In this document: positions 50,330 through 58,479 of the stretch, piece after piece | How positions within the stretch are numbered: position 1 is the stretch's first letter | Layout: every line of letters starts with the position of its first letter | NCBI RefSeq assembly: GCF_900113085.1 | Contig: NZ_FOOC01000002.1 | Location: 1-64,000, forward strand | DNA: 64,000 nt | Direction of reading: 5' to 3' | Origin: Fontimonas thermophila | Lineage (GTDB): Bacteria; Pseudomonadota; Gammaproteobacteria; Nevskiales; Nevskiaceae | The notes under the pieces: generated by a model | What the model was told of the DNA's origin: nothing | Databases searched by the model: none | What the model saw: only the letters and a program-made list of their open reading frames with translations | Made by a program: the position numbers and the translations under genes

Positions 50330-52450
50330 GTGCAGTGGATTGTTGAGGGGCTGCGTGCGGCGGCGCACCGTTATGGTCGCGCCCGTGTCAACATCGCCGT
50401 GGGATACGCGCTATTCGTTGTTGCCGCAGCGCTCGTGAGCATGCTCACGGCCTTGCTGTATACCGTGCCTGAGATCGCAGAAGTTGGGTTGGTTCAAGAG
50501 CAGCTACAACGGGTTCGCTCAATCGTTTTTGATACGACAGCCGTTTTGCTGATCGTGCTGTGCGGATTTGGGTTTATCGCGATCTGGTTCGGGGTGGTTC
50601 AGCCCATACAGGCATTTCGTGAGCGTGCCATCGCGAAGCTTTCCGACACATCCACTGCCGAGGCGCTTGCCCTGTCGGAAAAAAGCCTGCAACGGGCGCG
50701 TGAGCAGTTGCAGGTGGCCCTGCAGGACAACATTGAATTGCGGCGGGAGCTGCGTGCGTTGCGCGGCATCGAAGTGCGTGCCGATGCCCTCGTCGAGGCA
50801 CTCGTTGCCGCCTACACCGATCCCATGGTGCTAGTTGGTGCGGACGGACGCATCGTCGATCTGACGAGGTCGGCGTGCGAGATTGCGGGCTGCTCGCGCG
50901 AGGCGGCCGTTGGGCAACCTTTCGCAGCGGTGTTGCGGATCTACGACGGAACCAAGGAAACACCGCGCGAGCATCCGCTCGATCACCTCGTCGCTCAGGC
51001 ACTGGAGGCGCCATCGGCGCTGCCGCGCATCCAGTCCGTGGTGTTGCTCGATCAGCGCGACGTCGAGCGTCGCGCGATATTCAGCATCGCCTCCGTCATC
51101 GATCGTGACGGACATTGTGCCGGTGCGACGGTGCGGATTGCGCCGGCGCAGAGTGACGCCGGGAAACTCCCTGAGCCCATGGCGCAATCACTGGTTGTAC
51201 AGTCGGTGCGCGAGGATGTGCGCAAGCAGTTCGGAGACCGCATCGAAGAATTGATTCGCCTGGCACGTATGCGCGAGGAACGGCATTGCCTGCTGTGGAT
51301 CCGTCTCGACCAGGTTGCGACGATCTCGGATCAGCATGGTTATCTCGCGGCGGAGGAACTGGTCCGGCGCATGGCGCAGCTCGTGCGCGAGCGTCTCGGC
51401 GAGAAAGGTGAGTGCTACGAGATGGCCACGGACCGCATCGCGGTGCTGCTCGGTTTCCGCAGCCTCCAGGAGGGGCGTACCACTGCCGAGCATTTGCGTC
51501 AGGCCATCGCCAGCCGGCAGATTCCGTGGAAGGGAGCGCGATTGTCGGTGACGGCGAGTGTTGCGGTCGTTCCTATCGATGCAGCCAGCGAGGGGCGCGC
51601 GCAGGTGCTCGCCGTGGCCGAGGATCTGGTCCTGGCCATCGCGGCAGCTGGCGGCAATGCCGTGCGCGTCGACGAGCCCAACGAACAGCACCTGTCGCGG
51701 CGCCGGCTCGACCGCGAGTGGCTGGAATGGATCAAGCCGCGGCTTGGCGACGGACGTGCCCATTTCATCTCGCAGGAAATCGTCCCGCTGTCGCCCGGCG
51801 CGTCCAAGCCATCCCTCGAATGCTATCTGCGCGTCGAGGACGACGATGGCGTGTGGCTGACGCCCGGGGCCTTCATGCCCTCATTGGAACGACTGCGTCA
51901 GACCGGTATGGCTGATCTGTGGGTGTTGCGTGCGGTACTCGAGCAAATGGAGCGTGAGGCCGAGGCAATGGATGGGTATGACACCGTATTCCTGAATTTT
52001 TCGGCCGAGTCACTGCTCGATGCCGAATTCAACGATCGCGTGTTCCATACCCTGGCCTCATCCTCGATCCCTCCCAGCCGCATTTCGTTCGAATTCGATG
52101 AGCGTGTTGCCGCGATGTACGCAGAGGCGTTCTGCCGCTTCGCCGAGATCGTGCGACCCACCGGTGCCGGGATCGCGCTCGACCGCTGCCGCTGGACCAT
52201 CAACGACGAACTGATCCGGCGTGCGGGTGTCGGCTATATCAAGTTCCATGAAAGCGTGATCAAGCGGGCGATGCACGACCGCTACGATCGTGCCCATTTG
52301 GAATGGCTGCGGACCGCCTCCGGCCTGCTCAACGTCCGCACCGTGGCCTGCGGCGTCGAGGATGAAGCGACGCTGGAGGAAATGCGGCGCATCGGCATCG
52401 ATTACGCCCAGGGCGTTATCCTCAACAAAATGGGCTTGCTGATGGCCTGA
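50330..52450 (+). CDS. Membrane PAS–GGDEF–EAL protein with degenerate catalytic motifs
   Basis: GTG 50330 follows GAGGAG and gives 706 residues. Two membrane helices (about 21-45 and 67-90) are followed by a coiled coil (100-150), a PAS domain (about 152-270, TDPMVLVGADGRIVDLTRSA), a GGDEF domain (about 318-445) and an EAL domain (about 455-700). The GGDEF site reads ECYEMATDR (361-369), so no cyclase activity is expected. In the EAL domain the signature reads ECYLR (497), the DDFG loop is DRCRW (618-622) and the late Glu of AEGVE is Cys674 (ACGVE), so phosphodiesterase loss is likely. The overall plan recalls FimX and LapD, c-di-GMP receptors without activity. It is divergent from the FimV-like gene. 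Confidence 0.85.
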   Translation: MQWIVEGLRAAAHRYGRARVNIAVGYALFVVAAALVSMLTALLYTVPEIAEVGLVQEQLQRVRSIVFDTTAVLLIVLCGFGFIAIWFGVVQPIQAFRERAIAKLSDTSTAEALALSEKSLQRAREQLQVALQDNIELRRELRALRGIEVRADALVEALVAAYTDPMVLVGADGRIVDLTRSACEIAGCSREAAVGQPFAAVLRIYDGTKETPREHPLDHLVAQALEAPSALPRIQSVVLLDQRDVERRAIFSIASVIDRDGHCAGATVRIAPAQSDAGKLPEPMAQSLVVQSVREDVRKQFGDRIEELIRLARMREERHCLLWIRLDQVATISDQHGYLAAEELVRRMAQLVRERLGEKGECYEMATDRIAVLLGFRSLQEGRTTAEHLRQAIASRQIPWKGARLSVTASVAVVPIDAASEGRAQVLAVAEDLVLAIAAAGGNAVRVDEPNEQHLSRRRLDREWLEWIKPRLGDGRAHFISQEIVPLSPGASKPSLECYLRVEDDDGVWLTPGAFMPSLERLRQTGMADLWVLRAVLEQMEREAEAMDGYDTVFLNFSAESLLDAEFNDRVFHTLASSSIPPSRISFEFDERVAAMYAEAFCRFAEIVRPTGAGIALDRCRWTINDELIRRAGVGYIKFHESVIKRAMHDRYDRAHLEWLRTASGLLNVRTVACGVEDEATLEEMRRIGIDYAQGVILNKMGLLMA

Positions 52451-52509
52451 AACGAGGGCCGGGGAGTCCGGTGCAGGCCGGAGATGGGCGAGTCACGCGC
52501 GGAAGAAGC

Positions 52510-52531
52510 AAAAACCCCTGCGGTGCAGGGG
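52510..52531 (-). terminator. Rho-independent terminator of the tRNA-Glu gene
   Basis: On the minus strand CCCCTGC pairs with GCAGGGG around a three-base loop and is followed by five T (the A-run at 52510-52514 on the plus strand). It starts about 16 bases after the tRNA 3' end. Confidence 0.85.
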
Positions 52532-52547
52532 CCTTGGCGAATCGAAA

Positions 52548-52623
52548 TGGCGCTCCTACCGGGATTCGAACCCGGGTTTAAGCCTTGAGAGGGCTCCGTC
52601 CTAGGCCTCTAGACGATAGGAGC
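52548..52623 (-). tRNA. tRNA-Glu (anticodon CTC)
   Basis: The 76-nt minus-strand sequence runs from GCTCCTATCGTCTAGAGGCC to an encoded CCA. The acceptor stem pairs GCTCCTA with TAGGAGC, the T-arm holds GGTTCGAATCC, and the anticodon loop CTCTCAA sits on a GAGCC/GGCTT stem, giving anticodon CTC, which reads the Glu codon GAG. The TCGTCTAGAGGCC D-arm is typical of bacterial tRNA-Glu. A separate TTC isoacceptor is expected elsewhere. Confidence 0.93.
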
Positions 52624-52662
52624 ACGGGATTTGCCCCGCCGGCGCGGCGGCGCGGGGGGCGT

Positions 52663-52691
52663 ATTATCGGGGTGGATGCGCGTTTGGACAA
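52663..52691 (-). promoter_or_regulatory. Candidate promoter of tRNA-Glu
   Basis: On the minus strand TTGTCC (52691-52686) and GATAAT (52668-52663) are 17 bases apart, ending about 39 bases upstream of the mature tRNA 5' end. This gives a precursor leader of about 30 nt and lies between the tRNA and the divergent pcnB start. Confidence 0.6.
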
Positions 52692-52754
52692 GCACCCCCG
52701 CGCAGATTTGTTGCCCTTGAAAGGGGGCGACCGGACCTTCAATATGCGCGCCGC

Positions 52755-54125
52755 ATGAATTGGCTCAAGGCTCTCGTTTCCCGTAAAAGGTCGCGTCCCA
52801 TCCAAGGTTCGATTCAAGCCCGGCGGATTCCCCGATCGGATCATCCGATTTCCCGCGCGCAGTTCACGCCGGGGACCTTGCGTACGCTCTACGGTCTCAA
52901 GGATGCCGGCTACGAAGCTTACGTCGTAGGGGGGGGCGTGCGCGATTTGCTCGCCGGGCAGGTGCCCAAGGATTTCGATGTCGCGACCAATGCCCATCCG
53001 GACGAGATCCGGCGGATTTTCCGTTCCTGCCGGCTGGTCGGCCGCCGGTTCATGATCGCGCACGTGCGCTGGGGGCAGGAGGTGGTGGAGGTCACGACTT
53101 TCCGCGGCGCGATCACCGACGAACACGTGCGCGATGAGACTGGGCGCATCCTCGCCGACAACCAGTACGGCACGCTGGAGACGGATGCTTTCCGCCGCGA
53201 TTTCACCGTCAACGCGTTGTATTACGACATCCGCGACTACTCGATCGTGGATTTCACCGGCGGGCTCGAAGATCTCCAGCGTCGCCTGATCCGCCTGATT
53301 GGCGATCCGGAGACGCGCTATCGCGAAGATCCGGTGCGGATGTTGCGCGCGGTGCGGATTGCCAACAAGCTCGGGTTTGCGATCGAGAGAGAGACTGCGG
53401 CACCGATTCCCAAGCTTGCCGTGCTATTGCGCGAGATTCCGCCGGCCCGGCTGTTCGATGAAGTGATCAAGCTGCTTCAGTGCCGCGAGGCGCTGCTCAA
53501 TCTCGACGACCTGCATCGCTATGGTCTGCTTGCGCACCTGTTGCCGGTCACCGATGCCGCGCTCGCGCATGAGCCTTATGCTCGATTCATCCGCGCGGCA
53601 CTGGCGAACACCGCCGAGCGTATCGCCAGCGACCAGAGTGTCAGCCCCGCCTTTTTGTACGCCACCTTGCTCTGGCCCGGGGTCGTGCCTGAATACCGGC
53701 GGCTGACCAGCGTCGAAGGACAGCATCCGAACGTTGCCATCGTCCAGGCCGGTGAGACCGTGCTGGCGCAGACGCAGCAGCACATCGTCATTCCCAAGCG
53801 CTTTTCCCTGCCGATGCGCGAGATCTGGCATCTGCAGCCGCGCTTTGCGGACGCGCGGATCGGGCGCGCAAAGCGGCTGCTCGCGCATCCGCGCTTTCGC
53901 GCCGCCTATGATTTCCTGCTGTTGCGTGCCGCCGCCGGCGAGGTGCCGCAGGCGCTGGCCGATTGGTGGACCCAGGCGCAGGCCGGCTCTCTGCCGCCCG
54001 GCCCTCCGCCTGTCAATACCCAGGATGCGCAAGCGTCTGCAGCCTCTGCGCCGCGCAAGCGCCGTCGCCGGCGCCGTGGCCGCGGTCGTGGAGCCGGCAT
54101 GCCTGCCGAGCCACCGGCCGAATGA
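52755..54125 (+). CDS. pcnB: Poly(A) polymerase I
   Basis: PcnB adds A-tails to RNA, tagging it for decay. The 456-residue protein has the class II nucleotidyltransferase site VVGGGVRDLLAGQVPKDFDVAT near 55-80, with the two Asp of the DFD motif, the FRGAITDEHVRDETGRILAD segment, and the RLIGDPETRYREDPVRMLRAVR block shared with CCA-adding enzymes. The N-terminal basic stretch (SRKRSRPIQGS) and the C-terminal Arg-rich tail (RKRRRRRRGRGRG) are typical of PcnB and separate it from CCA transferases. The neighbour folK confirms this. Its stop overlaps folK by four bases. Confidence 0.94.
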   Translation: MNWLKALVSRKRSRPIQGSIQARRIPRSDHPISRAQFTPGTLRTLYGLKDAGYEAYVVGGGVRDLLAGQVPKDFDVATNAHPDEIRRIFRSCRLVGRRFMIAHVRWGQEVVEVTTFRGAITDEHVRDETGRILADNQYGTLETDAFRRDFTVNALYYDIRDYSIVDFTGGLEDLQRRLIRLIGDPETRYREDPVRMLRAVRIANKLGFAIERETAAPIPKLAVLLREIPPARLFDEVIKLLQCREALLNLDDLHRYGLLAHLLPVTDAALAHEPYARFIRAALANTAERIASDQSVSPAFLYATLLWPGVVPEYRRLTSVEGQHPNVAIVQAGETVLAQTQQHIVIPKRFSLPMREIWHLQPRFADARIGRAKRLLAHPRFRAAYDFLLLRAAAGEVPQALADWWTQAQAGSLPPGPPPVNTQDAQASAASAPRKRRRRRRGRGRGAGMPAEPPAE

Positions 54126-54604
54126 GGCGGGCATATATCGGATTGGGTGCGAATCTCGGCGATCCGCCTGCCCAACTGCGCGCAGCGCTGGCGGCGATCA
54201 GCCAACTCGGCCGGCTCGTGGCGGTATCGCCTTTCTACCGCAGTGCGCCGATGGGTCCGGCGGGTCAGCCCGACTACTGCAACGCCGCCTGCGCGCTCGA
54301 TACGGCGCTCGATGCGGCCGCGTTGATGGCCGCGCTGCTGTCGATCGAGCGGCGCATGGGGCGGGTACGGAGCGAGAAATGGGGGCCGCGCACGATCGAT
54401 CTCGATCTGCTGCACGTCGAGGGTGAGGTCCGTGCGGATGCGGATCTGACTTTGCCGCATCCTGGCATCGGTGTGCGCAACTTCGTGCTCGTGCCGCTCG
54501 CCGATATCGCCCCGGAACTTTGGATTCCCGGTATCGGCGGTGTCGCCGACGCCGCGGCGCGGATCGGTCGCCAGGGCCTTGCACCATGGCCGCCGGCGCC
54601 GTGA
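54122..54604 (+). CDS. folK: 6-hydroxymethyl-7,8-dihydropterin pyrophosphokinase
   Basis: FolK transfers pyrophosphate from ATP to hydroxymethyl-dihydropterin in folate synthesis. The 160-residue protein (159 in E. coli) starts MRRAYIGLGANLGDPPAQLR, has SPFYRSAPMGPAGQPDYCNA, and the catalytic RSEKWGPRTIDLDLL with LPHPGIGVRNFVLVPLADIAP. ATG 54122 overlaps the pcnB stop (ATGA). The order pcnB–folK–panB–panC–panD is as in E. coli. Confidence 0.96.
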   Translation: MRRAYIGLGANLGDPPAQLRAALAAISQLGRLVAVSPFYRSAPMGPAGQPDYCNAACALDTALDAAALMAALLSIERRMGRVRSEKWGPRTIDLDLLHVEGEVRADADLTLPHPGIGVRNFVLVPLADIAPELWIPGIGGVADAAARIGRQGLAPWPPAP

Positions 54605-54679
54605 ATGAGGTAAGCCTACGGCTTCGCCGCCCACAGGCGTTTGCTATAGTCGCCCGCCTCTTGGCCGGGACCTGGTTTT

Positions 54680-55552
54680 ATGGATACGAGACCCGTCAAC
54701 ATTGCCGAGTTGCGCCGCATGCGTGCAGCCGGCGAGAAGATCGCCTGTCTGACCTGCTACGACGCGAGCTTTGCGCTGATCGAGGACCGCGCCGGCGTCG
54801 ATATCGTGCTGATCGGGGATTCGCTGGGCATGGTCATCCACGGCAGCCGTACGACCACGGCGGTGACGGTCGATGACATCGTCTATCACAGCAAGTGCGT
54901 GGCGCCCCATCTGCAGCGGGCATTTCTGATGGCGGACCTGCCGTTTCTTTCCTATGCCACGCTGGAGCGTGCACTCGATGCGTCCCAGCGCGTGATGCAG
55001 GAAGGAGGCGCCAAGATGGTCAAACTCGAGGGCGGGCGCGAGCAGGCTGCCATCGTGGAGTATCTCGCCGTGCGCGGTGTGCCGGTCTGTGCGCATCTGG
55101 GCCTGCAACCGCAGTTCGTCCACAAGATGGGCACTTTCAAAGTGCAGGGCCGTGACGATGCGGCGGCCGAGACGATGCTCCACGACGCCCGTGTGCTCGC
55201 CGATGCCGGCGCCGACCTGCTCTTGCTCGAATGCATTCCGGCTGCCTTGGGTCAGCGCATTGCCGCCGCCTCCCCGGTCCCGGTGATCGGCATCGGTGCC
55301 GGCCGCGAGGTCGATGGCCAGATCCTCGTGCTGCACGACATCCTGCACATCTCGCCGATGGTCACGCTCGGGCGCACGCCGCGTTTCGTCAAAAACTACA
55401 TGGCGGGTGCAGCGGACATCGAGTCGGCGATCCGCGCCTATGTGCAGGAGGTTAAATCCGGCGCCTATCCAGCACCGGAACACTGCTTCGATGTCACGCC
55501 GCCGAGCGTCGCCGCGCGACAGCCGGCACAGCCTGATCCGCAACGCCAATGA
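54680..55552 (+). CDS. panB: 3-methyl-2-oxobutanoate hydroxymethyltransferase
   Basis: PanB makes ketopantoate from ketoisovalerate and methylene-tetrahydrofolate, the first step of pantothenate synthesis; the preceding folK supports its folate cofactor. The 290-residue protein has [30 protein letters not shown] with the metal Asp, [16 protein letters not shown], and [19 protein letters not shown]. It is 75 bases after folK, with a possible TATAGT -10 box at 54645-54650 but no good -35. The stop overlaps panC. Confidence 0.97.
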   Translation: MDTRPVNIAELRRMRAAGEKIACLTCYDASFALIEDRAGVDIVLIGDSLGMVIHGSRTTTAVTVDDIVYHSKCVAPHLQRAFLMADLPFLSYATLERALDASQRVMQEGGAKMVKLEGGREQAAIVEYLAVRGVPVCAHLGLQPQFVHKMGTFKVQGRDDAAAETMLHDARVLADAGADLLLLECIPAALGQRIAAASPVPVIGIGAGREVDGQILVLHDILHISPMVTLGRTPRFVKNYMAGAADIESAIRAYVQEVKSGAYPAPEHCFDVTPPSVAARQPAQPDPQRQ

Positions 55553-56403
55553 AGACGGTCGCCACGGTTTCGGAACTGCGTACACAGCTACGTCGCTGGC
55601 GGGCGGCTGGTGATCGCATCGCGTTCGTGCCGACGATGGGCAATCTGCACCGCGGCCATTTGCGCTTGATGGAGGTGGCACGCGGGTATGCCGAGCGCAT
55701 CGTCGCCAGTATCTTCGTCAACCCGCTGCAGTTCGGCCCGAGCGAGGATTTCGACCGCTATCCGCGAACGCTGGCGCAGGATCAGGCTGCTCTCATCGCC
55801 ACAGGCGTCGATCTGCTGTTCGCGCCATCGGTTGCCGAGATGTATCCGCGTGGCCGTGCGGGGTTGACGACGATCCGTGTACCAGGTCCATCCGATGGGC
55901 TCGAGGGCGAGTTCCGGCCCGGGCACTTCGAGGGCGTGGCCACGGTCGTCAACATCCTGTTCAATCTGGTCCAGCCCGATGTCGCCTTGTTCGGCGAGAA
56001 GGACTACCAGCAACTGGCGGTGATCCGGCAGATGGTGGCCGACCTGCACATGCCCGTGCAGATCGTCGGCGTGCCGACCGAGCGTGATGTGGACGGCCTG
56101 GCCCTGTCGTCGCGCAACCAATACCTCAGCCCGGCCGAACGCGCGCAGGCACCGGCGCTCTATCGTGCCCTGCAGGCTGCGGCGATGGCCTTGCGCAGCG
56201 GCCGCCGGGATTTCGAAACGATCTCAAGTGAGCAGTGCAAAATCCTTGAATCACAAGGCTTCAAGCCGCAATACCTCGCCATTCGTCGCCCCGACCTCGG
56301 ACGGCCGGCGCCCGATGATCCCCAGTTCGTGGTTCTGGTCGCGGCCTATCTCGGGAACACACGGCTGATCGACAACATCCAAGTGAATGTGACGGAAATT
56401 TGA
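55549..56403 (+). CDS. panC: Pantothenate synthetase
   Basis: PanC joins pantoate and beta-alanine with ATP. The 284-residue protein has the HIGH-like motif [14 protein letters not shown] near 27-40, [19 protein letters not shown], the [19 protein letters not shown] loop and [15 protein letters not shown] with the KMSKS-like site. Normal HEGH is HRGH here. The ATG overlaps the panB stop. Beta-alanine comes from PanD, encoded just downstream after a 160-base gap with repeats. Confidence 0.96.
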   Translation: MKTVATVSELRTQLRRWRAAGDRIAFVPTMGNLHRGHLRLMEVARGYAERIVASIFVNPLQFGPSEDFDRYPRTLAQDQAALIATGVDLLFAPSVAEMYPRGRAGLTTIRVPGPSDGLEGEFRPGHFEGVATVVNILFNLVQPDVALFGEKDYQQLAVIRQMVADLHMPVQIVGVPTERDVDGLALSSRNQYLSPAERAQAPALYRALQAAAMALRSGRRDFETISSEQCKILESQGFKPQYLAIRRPDLGRPAPDDPQFVVLVAAYLGNTRLIDNIQVNVTEI

Positions 56404-56463
56404 TGCACTGCGAGATTGCGGCTAGACTGCCGCACCGCCGTGATCGACGTCACGGCACCGGGC

Positions 56464-56534
56464 GTATGTCTTAGTGGGCCGCCCGCCATATCCAAGACCT
56501 TGGGATCGCCGTGTGTATGTCTTAGTGGGCCGCC
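56464..56534. repeat. 20-bp direct repeat in the panC–panD intergenic region
   Basis: GTATGTCTTAGTGGGCCGCC occurs exactly at 56464-56483 and at 56515-56534, with starts 51 bases apart. The second copy continues into a CCGCCGGCGG palindrome and ends about 30 bases before the panD ATG. Only two copies are present. Confidence 0.9.
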
Positions 56535-56564
56535 GGCGGTCCGGATCCTAGAGAGGCATACGCC

Positions 56565-56954
56565 ATGCAACTGCACATGCTCAAATGCAAGCTGCACCGC
56601 GCCTGCGTGACCCACGCCGAGCTCGACTACGACGGTTCCTGTGCCATCGACTCCAAGCTGCTCGAACTGGCCGGCATCCTCGAGTTCGAACAGATCGACA
56701 TCTATAACGTCACCAACGGTGAGCGGTTCACTACCTACGCGATCAAGGCCGAGCCGGGCTCCGGCATCATCTCGGTCAATGGCGCTGCCGCGCACAAGGC
56801 CCGTGTCGGAGACCGCGTGATCATCTGCGCCTACGGCGTCATGGATGCAGCAGCGGCGCGTACACACAAGCCGCGCCTGGTCTATCTCGACGAAAAGAAC
56901 CGCGTGGTGCGTACGGCCAACACGATTCCCGTCCAGCTCGCGGCGTCGTCGTAA
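56565..56954 (+). CDS. panD: Aspartate 1-decarboxylase precursor
   Basis: PanD decarboxylates aspartate to beta-alanine using a pyruvoyl group made by self-cleavage. The 129-residue proenzyme has the cleavage site Gly24-Ser25 in DYDGSCAID, preceded by the [18 protein letters not shown] start and followed by [13 protein letters not shown] and [26 protein letters not shown] lies eight bases before the ATG. Gammaproteobacteria of this type also need the PanZ/PanM activator, which is not seen here. Confidence 0.97.
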   Translation: MQLHMLKCKLHRACVTHAELDYDGSCAIDSKLLELAGILEFEQIDIYNVTNGERFTTYAIKAEPGSGIISVNGAAAHKARVGDRVIICAYGVMDAAAARTHKPRLVYLDEKNRVVRTANTIPVQLAASS

Positions 56955-57002
56955 CCGGGATTGTGGGGTTCTGTGGCCTTACCGGGCCACGGAGTTCTTG
57001 AG

Positions 57003-57026
57003 CAGGGGGCAGGTGGCTGCCCCCTG
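57003..57026 (+). terminator. Strong GC-rich hairpin after panD
   Basis: CAGGGGGCAG (57003-57012) pairs with CTGCCCCCTG (57017-57026) around a GTGG loop. The downstream tail TGCATTTGAG is not a proper T-run, so it may stop transcription weakly or act as an mRNA 3' stabiliser. It ends 21 bases before the next gene. Confidence 0.55.
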
Positions 57027-57047
57027 TGCATTTGAGCTGCAGAGTCC

Positions 57048-57668
57048 ATGCCGAGCGTCCGTGCCTGGTTTCCCACGCTGATTTATGCCGAGCCGTTGCA
57101 GGCGCGCGGCCGGCGCACACTCAATGCCGAACTGCTCGAGGAATGCTATCGCATCCGTGCGCACGATGCGGCTGGGCGGCGTTGGTCGGCGAGGAACTAT
57201 CCGTTTGGCTACACCAGCTATGGCTCGCTCGACCGGCTGCACCGGTTTTCATCGACGTTCGATGCCCTGCGCGCCCGCATCGATGCGCACGTCGCACGCT
57301 TTGCGCGCGCGCTCGACTGGGATCTGCGTGGCGGATCGCTGGAGATGACCGATTGCTGGATCAACATCATGGCGCGTGGCTGCGCCCACAGTTTCCACGT
57401 GCACCCGCAGTCGGTGATCAGCGGCACGTACTACGTCCAGACTCCCAAGGGCTGCGCTGGTCTGAGGTTCGAAGATCCCCGGCTCACCCGTCTGATGGCC
57501 GCGCCCCCACGTCGCGCCCGCGCCCGGCCCGAGCAGCGGACGCATATCGTCTACCCGGCCCGCGCCGGACAGGTGATTCTGTTCGAAAGCTGGCTGCGCC
57601 ACGAGGTGCCGGCGAGCCTGATCGACGCCGACCGGGTCAGCATCAGCTTCAATTACCACTGGCGTTGA
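57048..57668 (+). CDS. TIGR02466-type 2-oxoglutarate/Fe(II) oxygenase-like protein
   Basis: The 206-residue product has the double-stranded beta-helix pattern of Fe(II)/2OG oxygenases: MTDCWINIMARG, then HSFHVHPQSVISGTYYV with candidate metal His residues, a polar insert, and AGQVILFESWLRHEVPASL with the distal His, ending in an RVSISFNYHWR strand where the 2OG-binding Arg is expected. This layout matches the uncharacterised TIGR02466 family (putative 2OG-Fe oxygenase). The substrate is unknown. It lies between panD and a heat-shock gene, with no signal peptide. Proline or asparagine hydroxylation has been suggested for relatives but is not shown. Confidence 0.75.
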   Translation: MPSVRAWFPTLIYAEPLQARGRRTLNAELLEECYRIRAHDAAGRRWSARNYPFGYTSYGSLDRLHRFSSTFDALRARIDAHVARFARALDWDLRGGSLEMTDCWINIMARGCAHSFHVHPQSVISGTYYVQTPKGCAGLRFEDPRLTRLMAAPPRRARARPEQRTHIVYPARAGQVILFESWLRHEVPASLIDADRVSISFNYHWR

Positions 57669-57699
57669 CGGTTTCTGCACTCTCTTGTTCCTGCAACCT

Positions 57700-57727
57700 C
57701 TTGAAATTCAACGCTGCGTTCCCATAT
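57700..57727 (+). promoter_or_regulatory. Sigma-32 (RpoH) heat-shock promoter of hsp20
   Basis: CTTGAAA (57700-57706) is followed after 13 bases by TCCCATAT (57720-57727). The E. coli sigma-32 consensus is CTTGAAA, 13-17 bases, CCCCATNT; only the first base of the -10 differs. The predicted start near 57734 gives a leader of about 30 nt containing the AGGAGG ribosome site at 57752-57757. Confidence 0.8.
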
Positions 57728-57763
57728 GGACGGCAGCAAAAACTGATGTTCAGGAGGTGTTCG

Positions 57764-58312
57764 ATGAGTGCGAACCTGAGCAAATGGGCTCCCTGGAACT
57801 GGTTGCGCAGGGAGCAGGAGGCGCGGCCGCTTCCGGTCCGGCGCGGCGGCAAGGAGGTGACGCCGCTGTGGCGGGTGCACGATGAAATCGATCGCGTGTT
57901 CGACGATTTCTTCCGCGGTTTCGGTCTGCCGAGCCTGTGGTCGATGGAGGATTGGCCGCGTCTGGAATCACCGGCAATCCTGCGTCCTCAGATCGATATC
58001 TCGGAATCGAAGAGCGGCTATGAGATCACCGTCGAGGTTCCGGGTGTCGAGCAGAACGATCTCGAGCTGTCGGTGCACGACGGGGTACTGACGATCCGCG
58101 GTGAGAAGCGCCAGGACAAGCGTGAGGAGTCCGACCGCTACCACCGCATCGAGCGCAGCTACGGTGCCTTCCAGCGCGAGCTGAATCTGCCGTCGGATGC
58201 CGATGCCGACCGCATCGAGGCCTCGTTCCGCAACGGTGTCGTGCGCATCAAGGTGCCGCGTCGCGCCGATGCGCAGAGCAGCGGCAGGCGCATTCCGATC
58301 ACCAGCGCGTGA
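57764..58312 (+). CDS. Small heat shock protein, Hsp20/alpha-crystallin family
   Basis: Small heat shock proteins bind unfolding proteins without ATP. The 182-residue product starts at ATG 57764, six bases after AGGAGG; another ATG at 57746 precedes the ribosome site. The N-terminal arm (NWLRREQEARPLPV...WRVHDEIDRVFDDFFRGFG) leads to the alpha-crystallin domain (about 75-165: PQIDISESKSGYEITVEVPG, LSVHDGVLTIRGEKRQ, RSYGAFQRELNLPSDAD, ASFRNGVVRIKVPR) and a C-terminal IPI (I-x-I) anchor. Control by sigma-32 is strongly suggested by the promoter. It is the Synechocystis HspA/Xanthomonas HspA-like class, not IbpA-like. Confidence 0.93.
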   Translation: MSANLSKWAPWNWLRREQEARPLPVRRGGKEVTPLWRVHDEIDRVFDDFFRGFGLPSLWSMEDWPRLESPAILRPQIDISESKSGYEITVEVPGVEQNDLELSVHDGVLTIRGEKRQDKREESDRYHRIERSYGAFQRELNLPSDADADRIEASFRNGVVRIKVPRRADAQSSGRRIPITSA

Positions 58313-58394
58313 TCCCTGATGCCAGGCCCGGCGGCCCTGCAGATCCTCCGGCACAACGTGAGGCGTTTGAGGCCAGGCGGGCCGGCGATGCCCC

Positions 58395-58426
58395 GAGCCG
58401 TGCGTGGCTCAGCGCACGGCTCTTTT
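58395..58426 (+). terminator. Rho-independent terminator after hsp20
   Basis: GAGCCGTGCG (58395-58404) pairs with CGCACGGCTC (58413-58422), followed by four T. It lies between hsp20 and pgi, so pgi needs its own promoter downstream or readthrough. Confidence 0.85.
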
Positions 58427-58479
58427 CGTTGATGGTGGATGTGGATAGCCTGTCGGCCGGTTCGATCCGAGGCTATCCG

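Noticed and set aside
56464-56534. Two-copy repeat as a minimal CRISPR array
   Set aside because: There are only two 20-bp units, a 31-base spacer and no cas genes. A plain direct repeat is the safer description.
57026-58312. A 428-codon open frame joining the region of the 2OG oxygenase to hsp20
   Set aside because: Its first 240 codons are a shifted reading of the oxygenase gene, low-complexity and Arg/Ala rich. The real genes are 57048-57668 and 57764-58312, each with family motifs and the latter with its own promoter and ribosome site.
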